DNA of 64,000 nt from Microvirga ossetica (GCF_002741015.1 NZ_CP016616.1:1533501-1597500); one strand, 5' to 3'. Shown: positions 1-9,236, counted from the first letter of the stretch. Program-made: numbers and translations. The notes: generated by a model from the letters alone, not told the origin.

Positions 1-2
1 GG

Positions 3-38
3 CTCCCCCTGGAAGCGAAAATCCAGGCCGCCGAGTAA
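3..38 (+). CDS. C-terminal end of an unidentified protein (partial, cut by window edge)
   Basis: Reading frame 3 is open from the window edge and encodes LPLEAKIQAAE followed by TAA at 36-38. The residues have an ordinary helical, coding-like composition, and the stop falls before the tRNA gene. Only 11 residues are visible, so no function can be assigned. The other two frames run on without a nearby stop, so the assignment is tentative. Confidence 0.35.
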   Translation, partial: LPLEAKIQAAE

Positions 39-103
39 AGATCATTTTTCAAGCTTGCATGGAGGGCTGCCCTGTGGCAGTAAGCGGCCCTCCCCGTTGG
101 CGC

Positions 104-178
<75 letters not shown>

Positions 179-406
179 GCCACGCCCTCGCGACGCGAGG
201 GTTCGAGGCTCATCGGCAGCCTCTTTCTCCCCACATCGCAACTCCATTGCGCGCGCCTCATCCGCTGGGGGCAGAACCAAAGGCCTAGTTGTCTTTTGGG
301 GCTTGGCTTTGCAATAATAAGGTGAGCCGGCAATGCTGGTCTTCGCGGCCTGCATCCCGGGAAAGATGACTGGAGGAAAACCTCCGGCATGATGGGGGAA
401 TGGACC

Positions 407-667
407 ATGAAGAACGCGGCCGTTGCGCCCGAGATCGCCGATCCGTATGCGGCGCTCGAGCAGATCCTGAAAGTCATCGGAAGATCATGGCTGAGCGAGG
501 AATGGCGTCTCGAGGACGTCCGCCTTCTCGCTCAGGAGGCTCTCGATAAGCGGGGCCGCAAGACCGGCAGCAGGCGTGCCGCCATTCCGCCTGTCCAGAG
601 CTCCATCCGCTTCGAGACCAGCGTCCGGCCCCAGACCGCCAAGCTGGATGATCGTCTGCGTCCCTGA
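407..667 (+). CDS. Conserved-looking hypothetical protein, 86 aa
   Basis: A small soluble protein starting MKNAAVAPEIADPYAALEQI. An N-terminal helical segment (roughly residues 12-50, rich in Glu/Leu/Arg) is followed by a basic, probably disordered tail. I chose ATG 407 because GGGGGA lies 6-8 bases upstream. An in-frame ATG at 389 would add six residues, but its possible ribosome site (372-376, GGAGG) can pair with CCTCC at 381-385 in a tiny hairpin. No domain is recognised. It stands alone between the tRNA and a 350-bp non-coding stretch. Confidence 0.55.
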   Translation: MKNAAVAPEIADPYAALEQILKVIGRSWLSEEWRLEDVRLLAQEALDKRGRKTGSRRAAIPPVQSSIRFETSVRPQTAKLDDRLRP

Positions 668-1017
668 TGCCCCGGAATCACTTTAGCCGACAGCGGATGA
701 CGTAGAGGACGATCATGCGGCATGGTGTCCGATAGAGAAATAATTCAAGCAAAGTCGATTTTTATTCCCTTGATAATCTTTTACTAAGCCTCCGAGCGAT
801 ACCGTTCGATCGAGACAGCCAAGAAAAAACACTCTCGCATCGGGCAGAATACAATGACATACGACGATTTACCGTAGCGGTTCCGCCCCATGCGGCCTCC
901 GGCAGCGATCTCGTGGCTTTTATCCGAGATATCGGCTGCCATCGGCGCCTCTATCCGGCACGCCACCGTTTCGGCGGATTTGGCAACTGAACTCCCGCTT
1001 TATCGATTGAGACAACC
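668..1017. other. Intergenic region with no convincing gene
   Basis: This stretch separates the small hypothetical gene from the serralysin gene. It is AT-richer than its surroundings around 735-870 and contains no reading frame with coding-like composition on either strand. It probably holds the serralysin promoter. No strong ribosome site precedes ATG 1018, only a weak TGAGAC, so start 1018 rests mainly on the protein. Confidence 0.5.
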
Positions 1018-2697
1018 ATGCCAGCTGTCGAGACCTACAATTCCTCGGGAAACTCTTACGTCGATGCCATTTTGGGCAGCCTCAAATGGGTGCCGAGCCA
1101 TCTCAGCTACAGCTTCCCGGTGACGGCTACCTCCTACGGCGCCTCCTACGGGGACGGTGAGACCGCCAAGGGATTTGGAGCCTTCAACGGCAGCCAGCAA
1201 TCGATCGCGCGATCCGCACTGGACCTCTTCTCGGCCGTCAGCAACCTGACCTTCCAGGAAGTCGGCGGAACTGGCGCAGCGGCGGCCGATCTGCGCTTTG
1301 CTCAATCGGATTTGCCGAGCACCGCATGGGCCTATTTTCCGACCACGGACGCCACAGGCGGCGATGTGTGGGTCAACAATTCCAGCCGCAATTACGCGAG
1401 CCCCGCAAAGGGGAACTACGCCTATCTCACCATCGTCCATGAGATCGGACACGCCCTAGGTCTCGAGCACTCCCACGAGGGCAACATGCCGCTGTCGCGC
1501 GACAGCATGGAATACACGGTGATGAGCTATCGCTCATATGTCGGTGCCTCGATCTATTCGGGCTATGCGAACGAGACCTGGGGTTATGCCCAGTCCCTCA
1601 TGACGTATGACATCGCCGCGATCCAGCACATGTACGGTGCGAACTTCGCCACCAACAGCGGCAACACCACCTATTCCTGGAGCCCGACGACAGGCGAGAT
1701 GTCCATCGATGGCGCGCGCCAGGGCGCTCCCGGCGGCAACCGGATCCTGCAGACCGTGTGGGATGGCGGCGGCAACGACACTTACAGCTTCGCAGGCTAC
1801 ACGACCGAACTGACAATCGATCTCCAGCCCGGCGCATGGACCACCACGTCGCAGGAGCAGCTTGCCAAGCTGTACTGGGACGGGTCGGAGCTCGCTACCG
1901 GCAACATTGCCAACGCCCTTCTCTATCAAGGCAATCCGCTCTCTCTCATCGAGAATGCCTCTGGCGGCTCGGGCAGCGACGTCATCACGGGCAATGTCGC
2001 GGCCAACAATCTTCGCGGCAATGGCGGCAGCGACAAGCTCTACGGACTAAGCGGCAACGACATTCTGATCGGCGGCAGCGGCAAGGATCTGCTGAACGGC
2101 GGCGGCGGCAAGGACGCCGCGAGCTATGCCGTCGCTAAGGCCTCCGTGACGGCCGACCTTCAATCCCCTTCGAGCAACCGGGGCGAAGCCGCGGGCGATA
2201 CCTATGTCAGCATCGAGGGATTGGTCGGCAGCGCTCATAGTGACAAGCTTCGCGGCAATGGTGCTGCAAACACCATTGAGGGTGACGGAGGCAACGATAC
2301 GCTTTACGGGCGCGGCGGCAATGACGCGCTGCACGGCGGCGCGGGCCGCGACAAGCTCTATGGCCAGGGCGGCAAGGATCTGCTCATCGGCGGCAGCGGC
2401 GCGGACACCTTCGTCTTTCAGGCTTCGAGCGACTCGCGCAGGTCCACCGTGGATACGATTCAGGATTTCGTCAGAGGCTCCGACCACATCGATCTGCGTG
2501 GCATCGACGCAAAAACATCCGTCGCCGGCGATCAGGCCTTCACCTTCATCGGCAAAGCCGCATTCCATCACAAGGCCGGCGAGCTGCGCTTTGCCGACGG
2601 CATCGTGTCGGGCGACGTGAACGGCGATGCGAGTGCCGACTTCAAGATCGCCGTCACAGGACTTACGGCGCTGTCCAAGAGCGACTTTTATTTGTGA
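1018..2697 (+). CDS. Serralysin-type secreted zinc metalloprotease with RTX repeats
   Basis: A 559-aa M10B (serralysin) peptidase. The catalytic zinc motif HEIGHALGLEH begins near residue 141, and the Met-turn YTVMSY follows near 165-170. A peptidase C-terminal region leads into RTX calcium-binding nonapeptides (GGSGSD, GNGGSDKLYG, GGNDTLYG) from about residue 317 to 465. The protein ends in the hydrophobic DFYL tail typical of type I secretion substrates, and there is no N-terminal Sec signal. The family degrades extracellular proteins and folds on Ca2+ binding outside the cell. Dedicated type I exporter genes (membrane-fusion and outer-membrane partners) are not adjacent; the ABC protein at 3759-5597 looks like an ordinary multidrug-type exporter. 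No serralysin inhibitor gene is seen. Confidence 0.93.
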   Translation: MPAVETYNSSGNSYVDAILGSLKWVPSHLSYSFPVTATSYGASYGDGETAKGFGAFNGSQQSIARSALDLFSAVSNLTFQEVGGTGAAAADLRFAQSDLPSTAWAYFPTTDATGGDVWVNNSSRNYASPAKGNYAYLTIVHEIGHALGLEHSHEGNMPLSRDSMEYTVMSYRSYVGASIYSGYANETWGYAQSLMTYDIAAIQHMYGANFATNSGNTTYSWSPTTGEMSIDGARQGAPGGNRILQTVWDGGGNDTYSFAGYTTELTIDLQPGAWTTTSQEQLAKLYWDGSELATGNIANALLYQGNPLSLIENASGGSGSDVITGNVAANNLRGNGGSDKLYGLSGNDILIGGSGKDLLNGGGGKDAASYAVAKASVTADLQSPSSNRGEAAGDTYVSIEGLVGSAHSDKLRGNGAANTIEGDGGNDTLYGRGGNDALHGGAGRDKLYGQGGKDLLIGGSGADTFVFQASSDSRRSTVDTIQDFVRGSDHIDLRGIDAKTSVAGDQAFTFIGKAAFHHKAGELRFADGIVSGDVNGDASADFKIAVTGLTALSKSDFYL

Positions 2698-2881
2698 TCG
2701 TCCGCGCTCGAAAGCGTCTGCCGGATTGCGGAGCCGCTCTCCACTGGCAACGATTGTACATGCGAGAGCAGACGTCTTAGAACGATGGGCGCTGACGGAA
2801 ATTATTGGTTAACCATCTGGACCGAAAGCAAGCTTAGGCGTTATCCCTGAGATCAAACTTTCCGCTCTACGAGGAAGTGCG

Positions 2882-3001
2882 ATGGACCAAACGGGAAAAC
2901 GCCACCCCGCCAACGATGCAATGGCCTATGTGCTGAATCTGATTGCGCTCGCTTTCAGCTTCAGCTGTCTCTGGGTCGTTGCATCCGCCGCCAAAATGTA
3001 A
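2882..3001 (+). CDS. Small single-span membrane protein, 39 aa
   Basis: A short frame with a good ribosome site (GAGGAAG, 7-12 bases before ATG 2882). It encodes a polar N-terminus (MDQTGKRHPANDAMAY) followed by one hydrophobic stretch (VLNLIALAFSFSCLWVVASA) and a short tail, so it is probably an inner-membrane micropeptide. Function is unknown. It lies alone between the protease gene and a decayed oxidoreductase fragment on the other strand. Confidence 0.5.
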   Translation: MDQTGKRHPANDAMAYVLNLIALAFSFSCLWVVASAAKM

Positions 3002-3022
3002 TTCTATATCGCTCCCGCACCT

Positions 3023-3207
3023 TCAGCGGGAGCGAAACTCCCGGGCTGCATCGGCGGCCTGATAGCTCCAATAGGTGAGCTGAATCGCGGCGCGACCGGA
3101 GGCACCCCAGACCACGCGCTGGGCTTCGAGCAGCACGACCTTGCGCCCGGCCCGCCGCTTGAGGATAGGTTTCTGCGGTAGCGGCGGTTCGGCTGTAATA
3201 GATGTCG
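3023..3207 (-). pseudogene. Remnant of an FAD-dependent (D-amino-acid/PuuB-type) oxidoreductase
   Basis: On the minus strand, 3166 down to 3023 reads LKRRAGRKVVLLEAQRVVWG followed by ASGR and then a short tail ending in TGA. This matches the conserved ADP-binding strand and FAD loop (VVLEAxRxGWGASGRN) of glycine oxidase/gamma-glutamylputrescine oxidase proteins. A separate short piece, IYYSRTAA, sits in another frame at about 3187-3207 and resembles the N-terminus of the same family. The Rossmann GxGxxG core and almost the whole catalytic body are missing, so this is a deletion relic. The next gene (3212) stops 5 bases away. Confidence 0.5.
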
Positions 3208-3211
3208 ATAT

Positions 3212-3715
3212 TTACGGGTCGGGCGAAATCTCGGAGGCTGCGAGATAGATCGCAACCAGCCGCTCGCAGCCCTCGCGATCCTCATCGTCGAACCGGTTCG
3301 GGCTCGGGCTGTCGAGATCGAGCACGCCCAGCACGACGCCGTTCTTGACGAGCGGCACGACGAGCTCCGAGCGGGAGGCGCTGTCGCAGGCGATGTGGCC
3401 CGGGAAAGCATGCACGTCCGGCACGACGATCGATTCCTTCCGCTCCACGGCCGAGCCGCAGACGCCGCGCCCCACGGGGATGCGGACGCAGGCGACCTTG
3501 CCCTGGAATGGGCCGAGAACGAGCCCCGGCCCGCGCATGAAGTAGAAGCCGGCCCAGTTCAGATCGGGCATCAGCTGATAGATCAATGCCGACATGTTGG
3601 CGGCGTTGGCGATCGCATCCGGCTCGCCCTCCAGCAGCCCGGTGAGCTGCTGGGCGAGCGAGGCGTAGAAGTCCCGTTTGCTGCCGGAACTCGAGAGGGG
3701 CTTGGCTTCGAACAT
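3212..3715 (-). CDS. msrC: Free methionine-(R)-sulfoxide reductase (GAF domain)
   Basis: A 167-aa single GAF-domain protein. It has the family signature MPDLNWAGFYFM near residue 52 and three cysteines in the fRMsr arrangement (VACVRIPVGRGVCGSA and the Cys in HIACDSAS). In characterised members these form the catalytic and resolving pair. The enzyme reduces free Met-(R)-sulfoxide in the cytosol with thioredoxin as donor. Length matches the family. It is a monocistronic minus-strand gene upstream of an oxidoreductase relic. The assignment depends on the conserved cysteines; a non-enzymatic GAF protein is unlikely. Confidence 0.88.
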   Translation of the reverse strand: MFEAKPLSSSGSKRDFYASLAQQLTGLLEGEPDAIANAANMSALIYQLMPDLNWAGFYFMRGPGLVLGPFQGKVACVRIPVGRGVCGSAVERKESIVVPDVHAFPGHIACDSASRSELVVPLVKNGVVLGVLDLDSPSPNRFDDEDREGCERLVAIYLAASEISPDP

Positions 3716-3758
3716 AGGCTTTTCCTTATGGATCTCCGGCTATCCTGTCCAGCTGGAC

Positions 3759-5597
3759 TCACTCCGCCGCCATGCCCGACCGGGCTGGCCCGGCGAGGTC
3801 GAGCCCCTGATGGTCGCAGAGGCGGCGATAGAGACCGCCCTTGCGATAGAGGCTTAAGTGGTCCCCCTCCTCCACGATCCGGCCCTTGTCGAACACGAGG
3901 ATGCGGTCGAGCGCGCGCACCGTGGACAGGCGGTGCGCGATCACGATGGAGGTGCGCCCCTCCATGAGCCGCACCATGGCCTGCTGGATCAGCACCTCCG
4001 ATTCCGAGTCGAGAGCGGAGGTCGCCTCGTCGAGGATCAGGATCGGCGCATCGGCCAGGAACGCGCGGGCGATGGCGACGCGCTGGCGCTCGCCGCCCGA
4101 CAGCTTCACGCCGCGCTCGCCGACCAGGGTCAGGTAGCCCTTGGGCAGGCTCATGATGAAGTCATGCGCGTTGGCGAGCCGCGCCGCACGCTCGATCTCG
4201 GCCATGCCGGCACCGGGCCGCCCATAGGCGATGTTCTCGGCGAGCGTGCGGTGGAACAGGATCGGCTCCTGCTGCACGATGGCGATCTGCGACCGCAGGG
4301 ACGATTGCCGTGCATCGGCGATGTTCTGCCCGTCGATGCGGATCTCGCCGCCCGTCACGTCGTAGAGGCGCTGGATCAGCTTGACGAGGGTCGTCTTGCC
4401 GGATCCGGAAGGACCGACGAGGCCCACGCGCTCGCCGGCGCGGATCGTCAACGAAAGATCCCGGTAGAGCGGCGTGACGTGCCCGCCATAGTGGAACGTG
4501 ACGCGGTCGAACACGACCTCTCCGCGCCCGATGCGGATCGGCGTCGCATGGGCATGATCGGGCACGCCGATGCGCTCCCGGTGGATCTCGACGAGCTCCT
4601 CCATGTCGTTCACCGAACGGCGCAGGTTGTTGATGTGCATGCCCACATCGCGCAGATAGCCGTGGATTACGAAATAGGTCGTGAGCACATAGGCGAGATC
4701 GCCCGGCGTGGCGCGGTCGTCCCACCACAGCCAGATCGCGGTGCCGATGATGGCGGCGCGAATGCCGAGCAGGGCGATGAACTGCACCGTGCCGCTGTTG
4801 GTGCCGCGCTGCCAGACGCGCCGCGTGCGACTCTGCCATTTGCCCAGCGCCCAGGTCAGCCGGCCGTCCTCGCAGATCTCGGCGCCGAATGCCTTGACGA
4901 CAGGGTTGCAGCTCAAGGCATCGGCCAGGGTGCCGCCGACACGCGTATCCCAGGCATTCGCCAGTCGCGCCGCCGGGGCGACATAGAGGGTGGCGAGAAA
5001 GCCCGTCATCACGATGTAGGCGAGCGCACTCACGCCGATCACGAGGCCCATCACCGGCCAGCGCAGGCCGAGCACGATCATCGAGCCGGCGAGCACGGTG
5101 AGCGAGGGCAGCAGCGCCAGCAAGAGCGTGTCGTGCATCAGGTCAAGCGCCCACATGCCGCGCGTGATCTTGCGCACCGTGGAGCCGGCGAAGGAGTTCG
5201 CATGCCAATCGGTCGAGAAGCGCTGCACGCGTGCGAACGCGTCCTGCGCCACGCGCCCCATGACGCGCAGCGTCAGCTCCACGATGCCGTAGAATGCCAG
5301 GTGCCGCATGACGATCATCAGCAGGCCGAGGCCGGTCATGCAGCCGAATGCGATCAGCGCCGCATGCAGCGCTGCGCCCCGGTCGCCGCCTGCAGCGATG
5401 GCATCGACGAGCCTCCCTGCGAAGACGGGCATGAACACGTCGGCGAGCGTGGAGACCATCATGGTCACCACGATGAGCGCCACATAGCGCGGCTCCGCGC
5501 GCCAGTGGCGGAAGGTGAATCTCAAAACGTCGCGGGTGGCGTCCCCGCTCTTCTTGTGCTGGTTCATGGAAGCGAACAGGCAGCGCTCGAAGCGCAT
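3759..5597 (-). CDS. ABC exporter, fused membrane and ATP-binding domains
   Basis: A 612-aa half-transporter. The N-terminal ABC transmembrane domain has about six hydrophobic helices in residues 40-330. The nucleotide-binding domain has Walker A GPSGSGKTT, Q-loop in VQQEPILF, signature LSGGERQRVAIARAF, Walker B ILILDEATSALDSESE and H-loop IVIAHRLS. Such proteins homodimerise and export lipids, drugs or peptides; the substrate cannot be read from sequence. Start 5597 is supported by GGGAGAGG just upstream; an in-frame ATG at 5567 is the alternative. A long open frame on the opposite strand is a GC-bias shadow. Confidence 0.9.
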   Translation of the reverse strand: MRFERCLFASMNQHKKSGDATRDVLRFTFRHWRAEPRYVALIVVTMMVSTLADVFMPVFAGRLVDAIAAGGDRGAALHAALIAFGCMTGLGLLMIVMRHLAFYGIVELTLRVMGRVAQDAFARVQRFSTDWHANSFAGSTVRKITRGMWALDLMHDTLLLALLPSLTVLAGSMIVLGLRWPVMGLVIGVSALAYIVMTGFLATLYVAPAARLANAWDTRVGGTLADALSCNPVVKAFGAEICEDGRLTWALGKWQSRTRRVWQRGTNSGTVQFIALLGIRAAIIGTAIWLWWDDRATPGDLAYVLTTYFVIHGYLRDVGMHINNLRRSVNDMEELVEIHRERIGVPDHAHATPIRIGRGEVVFDRVTFHYGGHVTPLYRDLSLTIRAGERVGLVGPSGSGKTTLVKLIQRLYDVTGGEIRIDGQNIADARQSSLRSQIAIVQQEPILFHRTLAENIAYGRPGAGMAEIERAARLANAHDFIMSLPKGYLTLVGERGVKLSGGERQRVAIARAFLADAPILILDEATSALDSESEVLIQQAMVRLMEGRTSIVIAHRLSTVRALDRILVFDKGRIVEEGDHLSLYRKGGLYRRLCDHQGLDLAGPARSGMAAE

Positions 5598-5871
5598 GCC
5601 TCTCCCGGAATTTGTGCGAAGCGACAGCGGAACGGCGGCTTACGGCGCCCAATATCGCTCGTTTATGGACTATGGAAGCTTGGTAAGGTTTGCAGGGCCT
5701 CGGGGCCCCACCCGGTCCGGCCTATGATTTCGGCTTGGACATGGGAGGAACGTTCAGCAAGCAGATGTGAGCCATGCAGTCCTCCCTCTCTTGAAATTAA
5801 ACCTAGACTGAAAGTAATGCAGTTCGCTCGACTTGGCAACCGCACTTTTACTTCGGGCCTGTTTTCGACGC

Positions 5872-6414
5872 CTATACGACCTGAAGCGGTCGGTGCGGAC
5901 CCGCCGGCAGCTCCGCCCGGACGGCGTCCCCCGGCCTGATGTCGCCACCCTCGATCACGATGCCCATGATGCCGGATTTGCGGACGAGGTTGCCGTCCTC
6001 GTCCTTGCCGAGAACGGCCTTCATGAGCCCTTTTCGGAAGCGGTCGATCTGGACGCAGGGGTTGCGCAGGCCCGTCACTTCGATCACCGCGCTCTTGCCG
6101 ATCAGCAGGCGCGCGCCGGTCGGAAGGCCGAGCAGATCGATACCGCGCGTGGTGATGTTCTCACCCATCGCGCCGGCGGCGACATCGAAGCCCGCGTGCC
6201 GCAATTCATCGTGCAGCTCGGCATGGATCAGGTGGACCTGCCGCAGGTTCGGTTGGCTCGGGTCCTTCGCCACCCGCGAACGATGCCGGACCGTCGTGCC
6301 GAGATGCGCGTCGCCCTCGACGCCGAGCCCGGCGAGAAGACGAATGCCCTCATGATTGGCCTTGCTGAAGCTGTGTGTCGCGCTGCGGCTCACCGCCGTG
6401 ACGATCGCATCCAT
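5872..6414 (-). CDS. MOSC domain-containing protein
   Basis: A 180-aa stand-alone MOSC (molybdenum cofactor sulfurase C-terminal) protein. It contains GENITTRGIDLLGLPTGARL and the conserved Cys in TGLRNPCVQIDRF, which binds the metal-sulfur moiety in this fold. Members are associated with molybdenum-cofactor sulfur transfer or N-hydroxylated substrate reduction, but this subfamily has no fixed role. The start is ATG 6414 with GAGGGGG upstream; a longer frame upstream runs into the neighbouring gene and looks non-coding. It lies 44 bp downstream of the DUF488 gene on the same strand and is probably co-transcribed. Confidence 0.82.
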   Translation of the reverse strand: MDAIVTAVSRSATHSFSKANHEGIRLLAGLGVEGDAHLGTTVRHRSRVAKDPSQPNLRQVHLIHAELHDELRHAGFDVAAGAMGENITTRGIDLLGLPTGARLLIGKSAVIEVTGLRNPCVQIDRFRKGLMKAVLGKDEDGNLVRKSGIMGIVIEGGDIRPGDAVRAELPAGPHRPLQVV

Positions 6415-6458
6415 TCCGCGCCGAGCCCCCTCGCTTATGCTTCCTTCGCCTTGTAGCG

Positions 6459-6908
6459 TCAGAGAACGGTCAGATCCACCGTCTCGAAGCCTTTCTCCGC
6501 GAGACGCTGCGCCAGCACGCGGCGATGGCAATTGGCGGGATCGCGCTCGAAGCACAGGAGGCAGATCGGCTGACTTTGAGCCAGCGCCTCGAGATCGCGC
6601 AAAGCCTCCTGTGCCGGTTCAGTGACGAGAACCTCGTCGCAATAGATCCGGCGCATGAGGTCGCCGTCGCCGGCCCGGGCCGCCTGGCGGCCCTCCTTCG
6701 GCGTGCCGAGCTTGATGAAGTGCTGATAGCCGATCTCCCGGCTCGCCAAGGCATCGCGCAGCGCGGATTTCGAGAAGCCGCGCTTGCGCGAGAGCGCGAC
6801 GGCGCGCACGTCCGCAAGCGTCTCAACGCCCGCATCCTTCAAGGTGCCGAGGAAGCGGTCGACATCCGCTCCCTCGTATCCGATCGTAAAAACCTGCGGC
6901 TTTGCCAT
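6459..6908 (-). CDS. DUF488 family protein
   Basis: A 149-aa protein with the DUF488 landmarks: N-terminal TIGYEGADVDRFLGTL, the basic RGFSKSAL segment and the near-C-terminal CLLCFERDPANCHRRVLA. The paired cysteines and His suggest a metal or nucleic-acid contact, but the family's biochemical function is not established. It sits between a membrane-protein gene (6918-7493) and the MOSC gene in a minus-strand run with small gaps. Confidence 0.85.
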   Translation of the reverse strand: MAKPQVFTIGYEGADVDRFLGTLKDAGVETLADVRAVALSRKRGFSKSALRDALASREIGYQHFIKLGTPKEGRQAARAGDGDLMRRIYCDEVLVTEPAQEALRDLEALAQSQPICLLCFERDPANCHRRVLAQRLAEKGFETVDLTVL

Positions 6909-6917
6909 GCCGCGAAA

Positions 6918-7493
6918 TTACATGGATGGCTGCGGATGTCGAGGCGTCTCCGGTTGCGTGTAAGGGCGGAGCGCCTCCGGCGTGCGGAAGTCCCGCGGCA
7001 CCTCGAAGTCGCTCGCCGCGCCGTGCGATTGCTCGATGCCGCGCGGGAAGCCGCTGCGATCGGAATAATCCTGCAGCGGCGGCAGCGGATGCGGGCTTTC
7101 CCAGCTCAGGGTCTGCGCGCAATAGATGTCGAGCGCCGTCACGCCGGCCACCGCCGCCATGGCGATGCCGACATTGCCCTTCTTCGGATTATTGCCTTCG
7201 AGCGCCGTCGCCAGCGTCGCTAGATCGAGCCCATCGCCTGCCACGCGGCCCCAGATCCACGGTGTCGGATCCTTCGAAGCCAGGATTCCGATGCCGGTTG
7301 CGATCTCGCGCACGCCGTAGCCGGCGATCAAACCCTCCTGCCCCTTCATGCCGAGCGCCCGCGCCAACGCGCGCGGCGCCGCCACTTCGACGACGCCGAG
7401 GGCGATGGAGAACAGGCCGAGCCCGCGGGCCAGGGTGTCGGTCGCCGTGTCGGCCTGGCCGCGACGGCGCGTTCTTTCGGTTTCGTAGCGCAT
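6918..7493 (-). CDS. Membrane-associated conserved protein of the alcohol-dehydrogenase neighbourhood
   Basis: A 191-aa protein with hydrophobic segments around residues 22-45 (LGLFSIALGVVEVAAPRAL), 55-72 (LIAGYGVREIATGIGIL) and 105-125 (VGIAMAAVAGVTALDIYCA), then a soluble Pro-rich C-terminus. Proteins like this are often annotated 'cyclase dehydrase' in Rhizobiales, without experimental support. ATG 7493 has an AGGTGAG ribosome site; GTG 7502 is an alternative. It follows the zinc alcohol dehydrogenase gene by 12 bp, so the two are very likely one transcript. Confidence 0.7.
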   Translation of the reverse strand: MRYETERTRRRGQADTATDTLARGLGLFSIALGVVEVAAPRALARALGMKGQEGLIAGYGVREIATGIGILASKDPTPWIWGRVAGDGLDLATLATALEGNNPKKGNVGIAMAAVAGVTALDIYCAQTLSWESPHPLPPLQDYSDRSGFPRGIEQSHGAASDFEVPRDFRTPEALRPYTQPETPRHPQPSM

Positions 7494-7505
7494 GATGCTC
7501 ACCTG

Positions 7506-8678
7506 TCAGGGTTTGATGACGACCTTGATGCAGCCGTCCTGCTTGTCGCGGAACACCTTGTACATGTCCGGCCCCTCATCGAGGGACACGGTATGGGTGA
7601 TGACGAAGGACGGATCGATCTGTCCCTTCTCGATGCGGCGCAGAAGATCGTCGGACCAGCGGTTCACATGCGTCTGACCCGTGCGGATCGTAAGACCCTT
7701 GTTCATGATCGCCCCGAAGGGGATCTTGTCGAGCAGGCCGCCATAGACACCGGGAATCGAGAGCGTGCCGGCCGGTCGGCAGACATAGGCCATCTCGCGC
7801 AGCACATGCGGCCGATCGGTCTCCATCATCGTCGCCTGCTTCACACGGTCGTACATGGAATCGATCGTTGCGGTCGCATGCGCCTCCATGCCGACGGCGT
7901 CGATGCACTTCTCGGGGCCTTTCCCGTTCGTGAGTTCGTTGAGGCGCTCGATCACGCTGTCTTCATCGATGTTGATCGTGATGGCGCCACCGGCCCCGGC
8001 CATCGCAAGGCGCTCGGGAATGCGGTCGATGGCAATGACCTGTTTCGCCCCTAGCAGGATGGCGCTGCGGATCGTCATCTGTCCGACCGGGCCGCAGCCC
8101 CAGATCGCCACCGTGTCGGTGGGCTGGATGTCGCATTGCACCGCCGCCTGCCAGCCGGTGGGGAAGATGTCGCTCAGAAACAAAAGCTTCTCGTCGGGGA
8201 TCCCGTTCGGCACCTTGATATGGGTGGCATCGGCGAAGGGCACCCGGAGATATTCGGCTTGCCCGCCGGCATAGCCGCCGGTGAGATGGGTGTAGCCGAA
8301 TAGGCCCGCCGTGGTGTGGCCGAAGGCCTTGGCGGCGATGTGCCCGTTGCGGTTCGTCCGCTCGCAGACCGAGAAATTGCCGCGTTTGCACTGCTCGCAC
8401 TCGCCGCAGATGATGGTGAAGGGGATCACCACCCGGTCGCCGACCTTGAGCTTACCCTTGGCCTCTGAGCCGACCTCGACGACCTCACCCATGGTTTCGT
8501 GGCCCATGATGTCGCCGGATTTCATGCCGGGCATGAAGTGATTGTAGAGATGAAGGTCCGAGCCGCAGATGGCGCAGCTCGTCACCTTGATGATCGCGTC
8601 ACGGGGTTGCTCGATCTCGGGGTCGGGAACAGAGTCGCACCGGATGTCGGTGGTGCCATGCCAAACGAGCGCCTTCAT
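7506..8678 (-). CDS. Zinc-dependent medium-chain alcohol/formaldehyde dehydrogenase
   Basis: A 390-aa MDR-superfamily dehydrogenase. The catalytic zinc site is [14 protein letters not shown] with [12 protein letters not shown]. The four-cysteine structural zinc lobe is [15 protein letters not shown]. The NAD(P) Rossmann motif is [10 protein letters not shown]. It resembles the glutathione-independent formaldehyde-dehydrogenase-like group, oxidising alcohols or hydroxymethyl adducts with NAD+; the substrate is not determinable. Start ATG 8678 has GGGAGAT in place. Transcribed with the downstream membrane-protein gene. Confidence 0.9.
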   Translation of the reverse strand: MKALVWHGTTDIRCDSVPDPEIEQPRDAIIKVTSCAICGSDLHLYNHFMPGMKSGDIMGHETMGEVVEVGSEAKGKLKVGDRVVIPFTIICGECEQCKRGNFSVCERTNRNGHIAAKAFGHTTAGLFGYTHLTGGYAGGQAEYLRVPFADATHIKVPNGIPDEKLLFLSDIFPTGWQAAVQCDIQPTDTVAIWGCGPVGQMTIRSAILLGAKQVIAIDRIPERLAMAGAGGAITINIDEDSVIERLNELTNGKGPEKCIDAVGMEAHATATIDSMYDRVKQATMMETDRPHVLREMAYVCRPAGTLSIPGVYGGLLDKIPFGAIMNKGLTIRTGQTHVNRWSDDLLRRIEKGQIDPSFVITHTVSLDEGPDMYKVFRDKQDGCIKVVIKP

Positions 8679-8810
8679 TAATATCTCCCTCAGACGACCG
8701 ACGAATACCAAGCCTCGTGGTTTCGGCCGCGTTCGCGGGGAATACTTATTCGGGAGCCTTACGTTCCCTCGGACTTGGTAAAATCTGCCCGCATCCGTTG
8801 CGGCGAGCCG

Positions 8811-9236
8811 TCAGACGTGCTGCGGCAGGCTGCGGATCAGGTCGGCCAGCGCCGGCTCGAGAACCTGGTGAGCGGCTTCCTCGACCTCGAACCACTGCGC
8901 CCTGCGCTGCCCCTTCTCCCGCCAGGATTTCAGCTGCTTGGAAACCTCGAGGGGATAGACGTTGACCCGGCAGAGATCGAAATGCGCGGCGCGTCGCTTC
9001 CAGTAATCGTAGGAGCCGAGGGGCTTGTTCTTGATCTCGCCCTTGACGCCGGCCTCCTCCTCCGCCTCCTGGGCGGCCGCCTTGTGCGGCTTCTTGCCCT
9101 TCATGGGCCAGCCCTTCGGAATCAGCCAGCGCTTGGTTTCCCGCGATGTCACGAGAAGCACCTCGATCTTTCCATCCTTGATGCGGAAAGGAAGCGCTGC
9201 AACCTGGCTGAGTTCTTCTGGGGGGATCTGGGACAT
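8811..9236 (-). CDS. Nudix hydrolase (diphosphoinositol-polyphosphate-type)
   Basis: A 141-aa single Nudix domain. The Nudix box is GWPMKGKKPHKAAAQEAEEE followed by AGV. It keeps the catalytic EE pair and terminal GV but has K at the first Glu and Q instead of the usual Arg of REUxEE. Alphaproteobacterial relatives with the PKGWPMKGxKPHxAA pattern are usually described as DIPP-like Nudix enzymes hydrolysing nucleoside-diphosphate-linked or polyphosphate compounds. The Arg-to-Gln change could lower activity. Divergent from the inositol monophosphatase gene across about 195 bp. Confidence 0.85.
   Translation of the reverse strand: MSQIPPEELSQVAALPFRIKDGKIEVLLVTSRETKRWLIPKGWPMKGKKPHKAAAQEAEEEAGVKGEIKNKPLGSYDYWKRRAAHFDLCRVNVYPLEVSKQLKSWREKGQRRAQWFEVEEAAHQVLEPALADLIRSLPQHV

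Noticed and set aside
784..966. Small frame in the gap before the serralysin gene
   Set aside because: No ribosome site, and residue composition is not protein-like.
3858..5939. Very long open frame opposite the ABC exporter gene
   Set aside because: Composition is His/Arg/Asp/Glu-rich and repetitive, as expected for the reverse frame of a GC-rich gene. The opposite strand has all ABC motifs.
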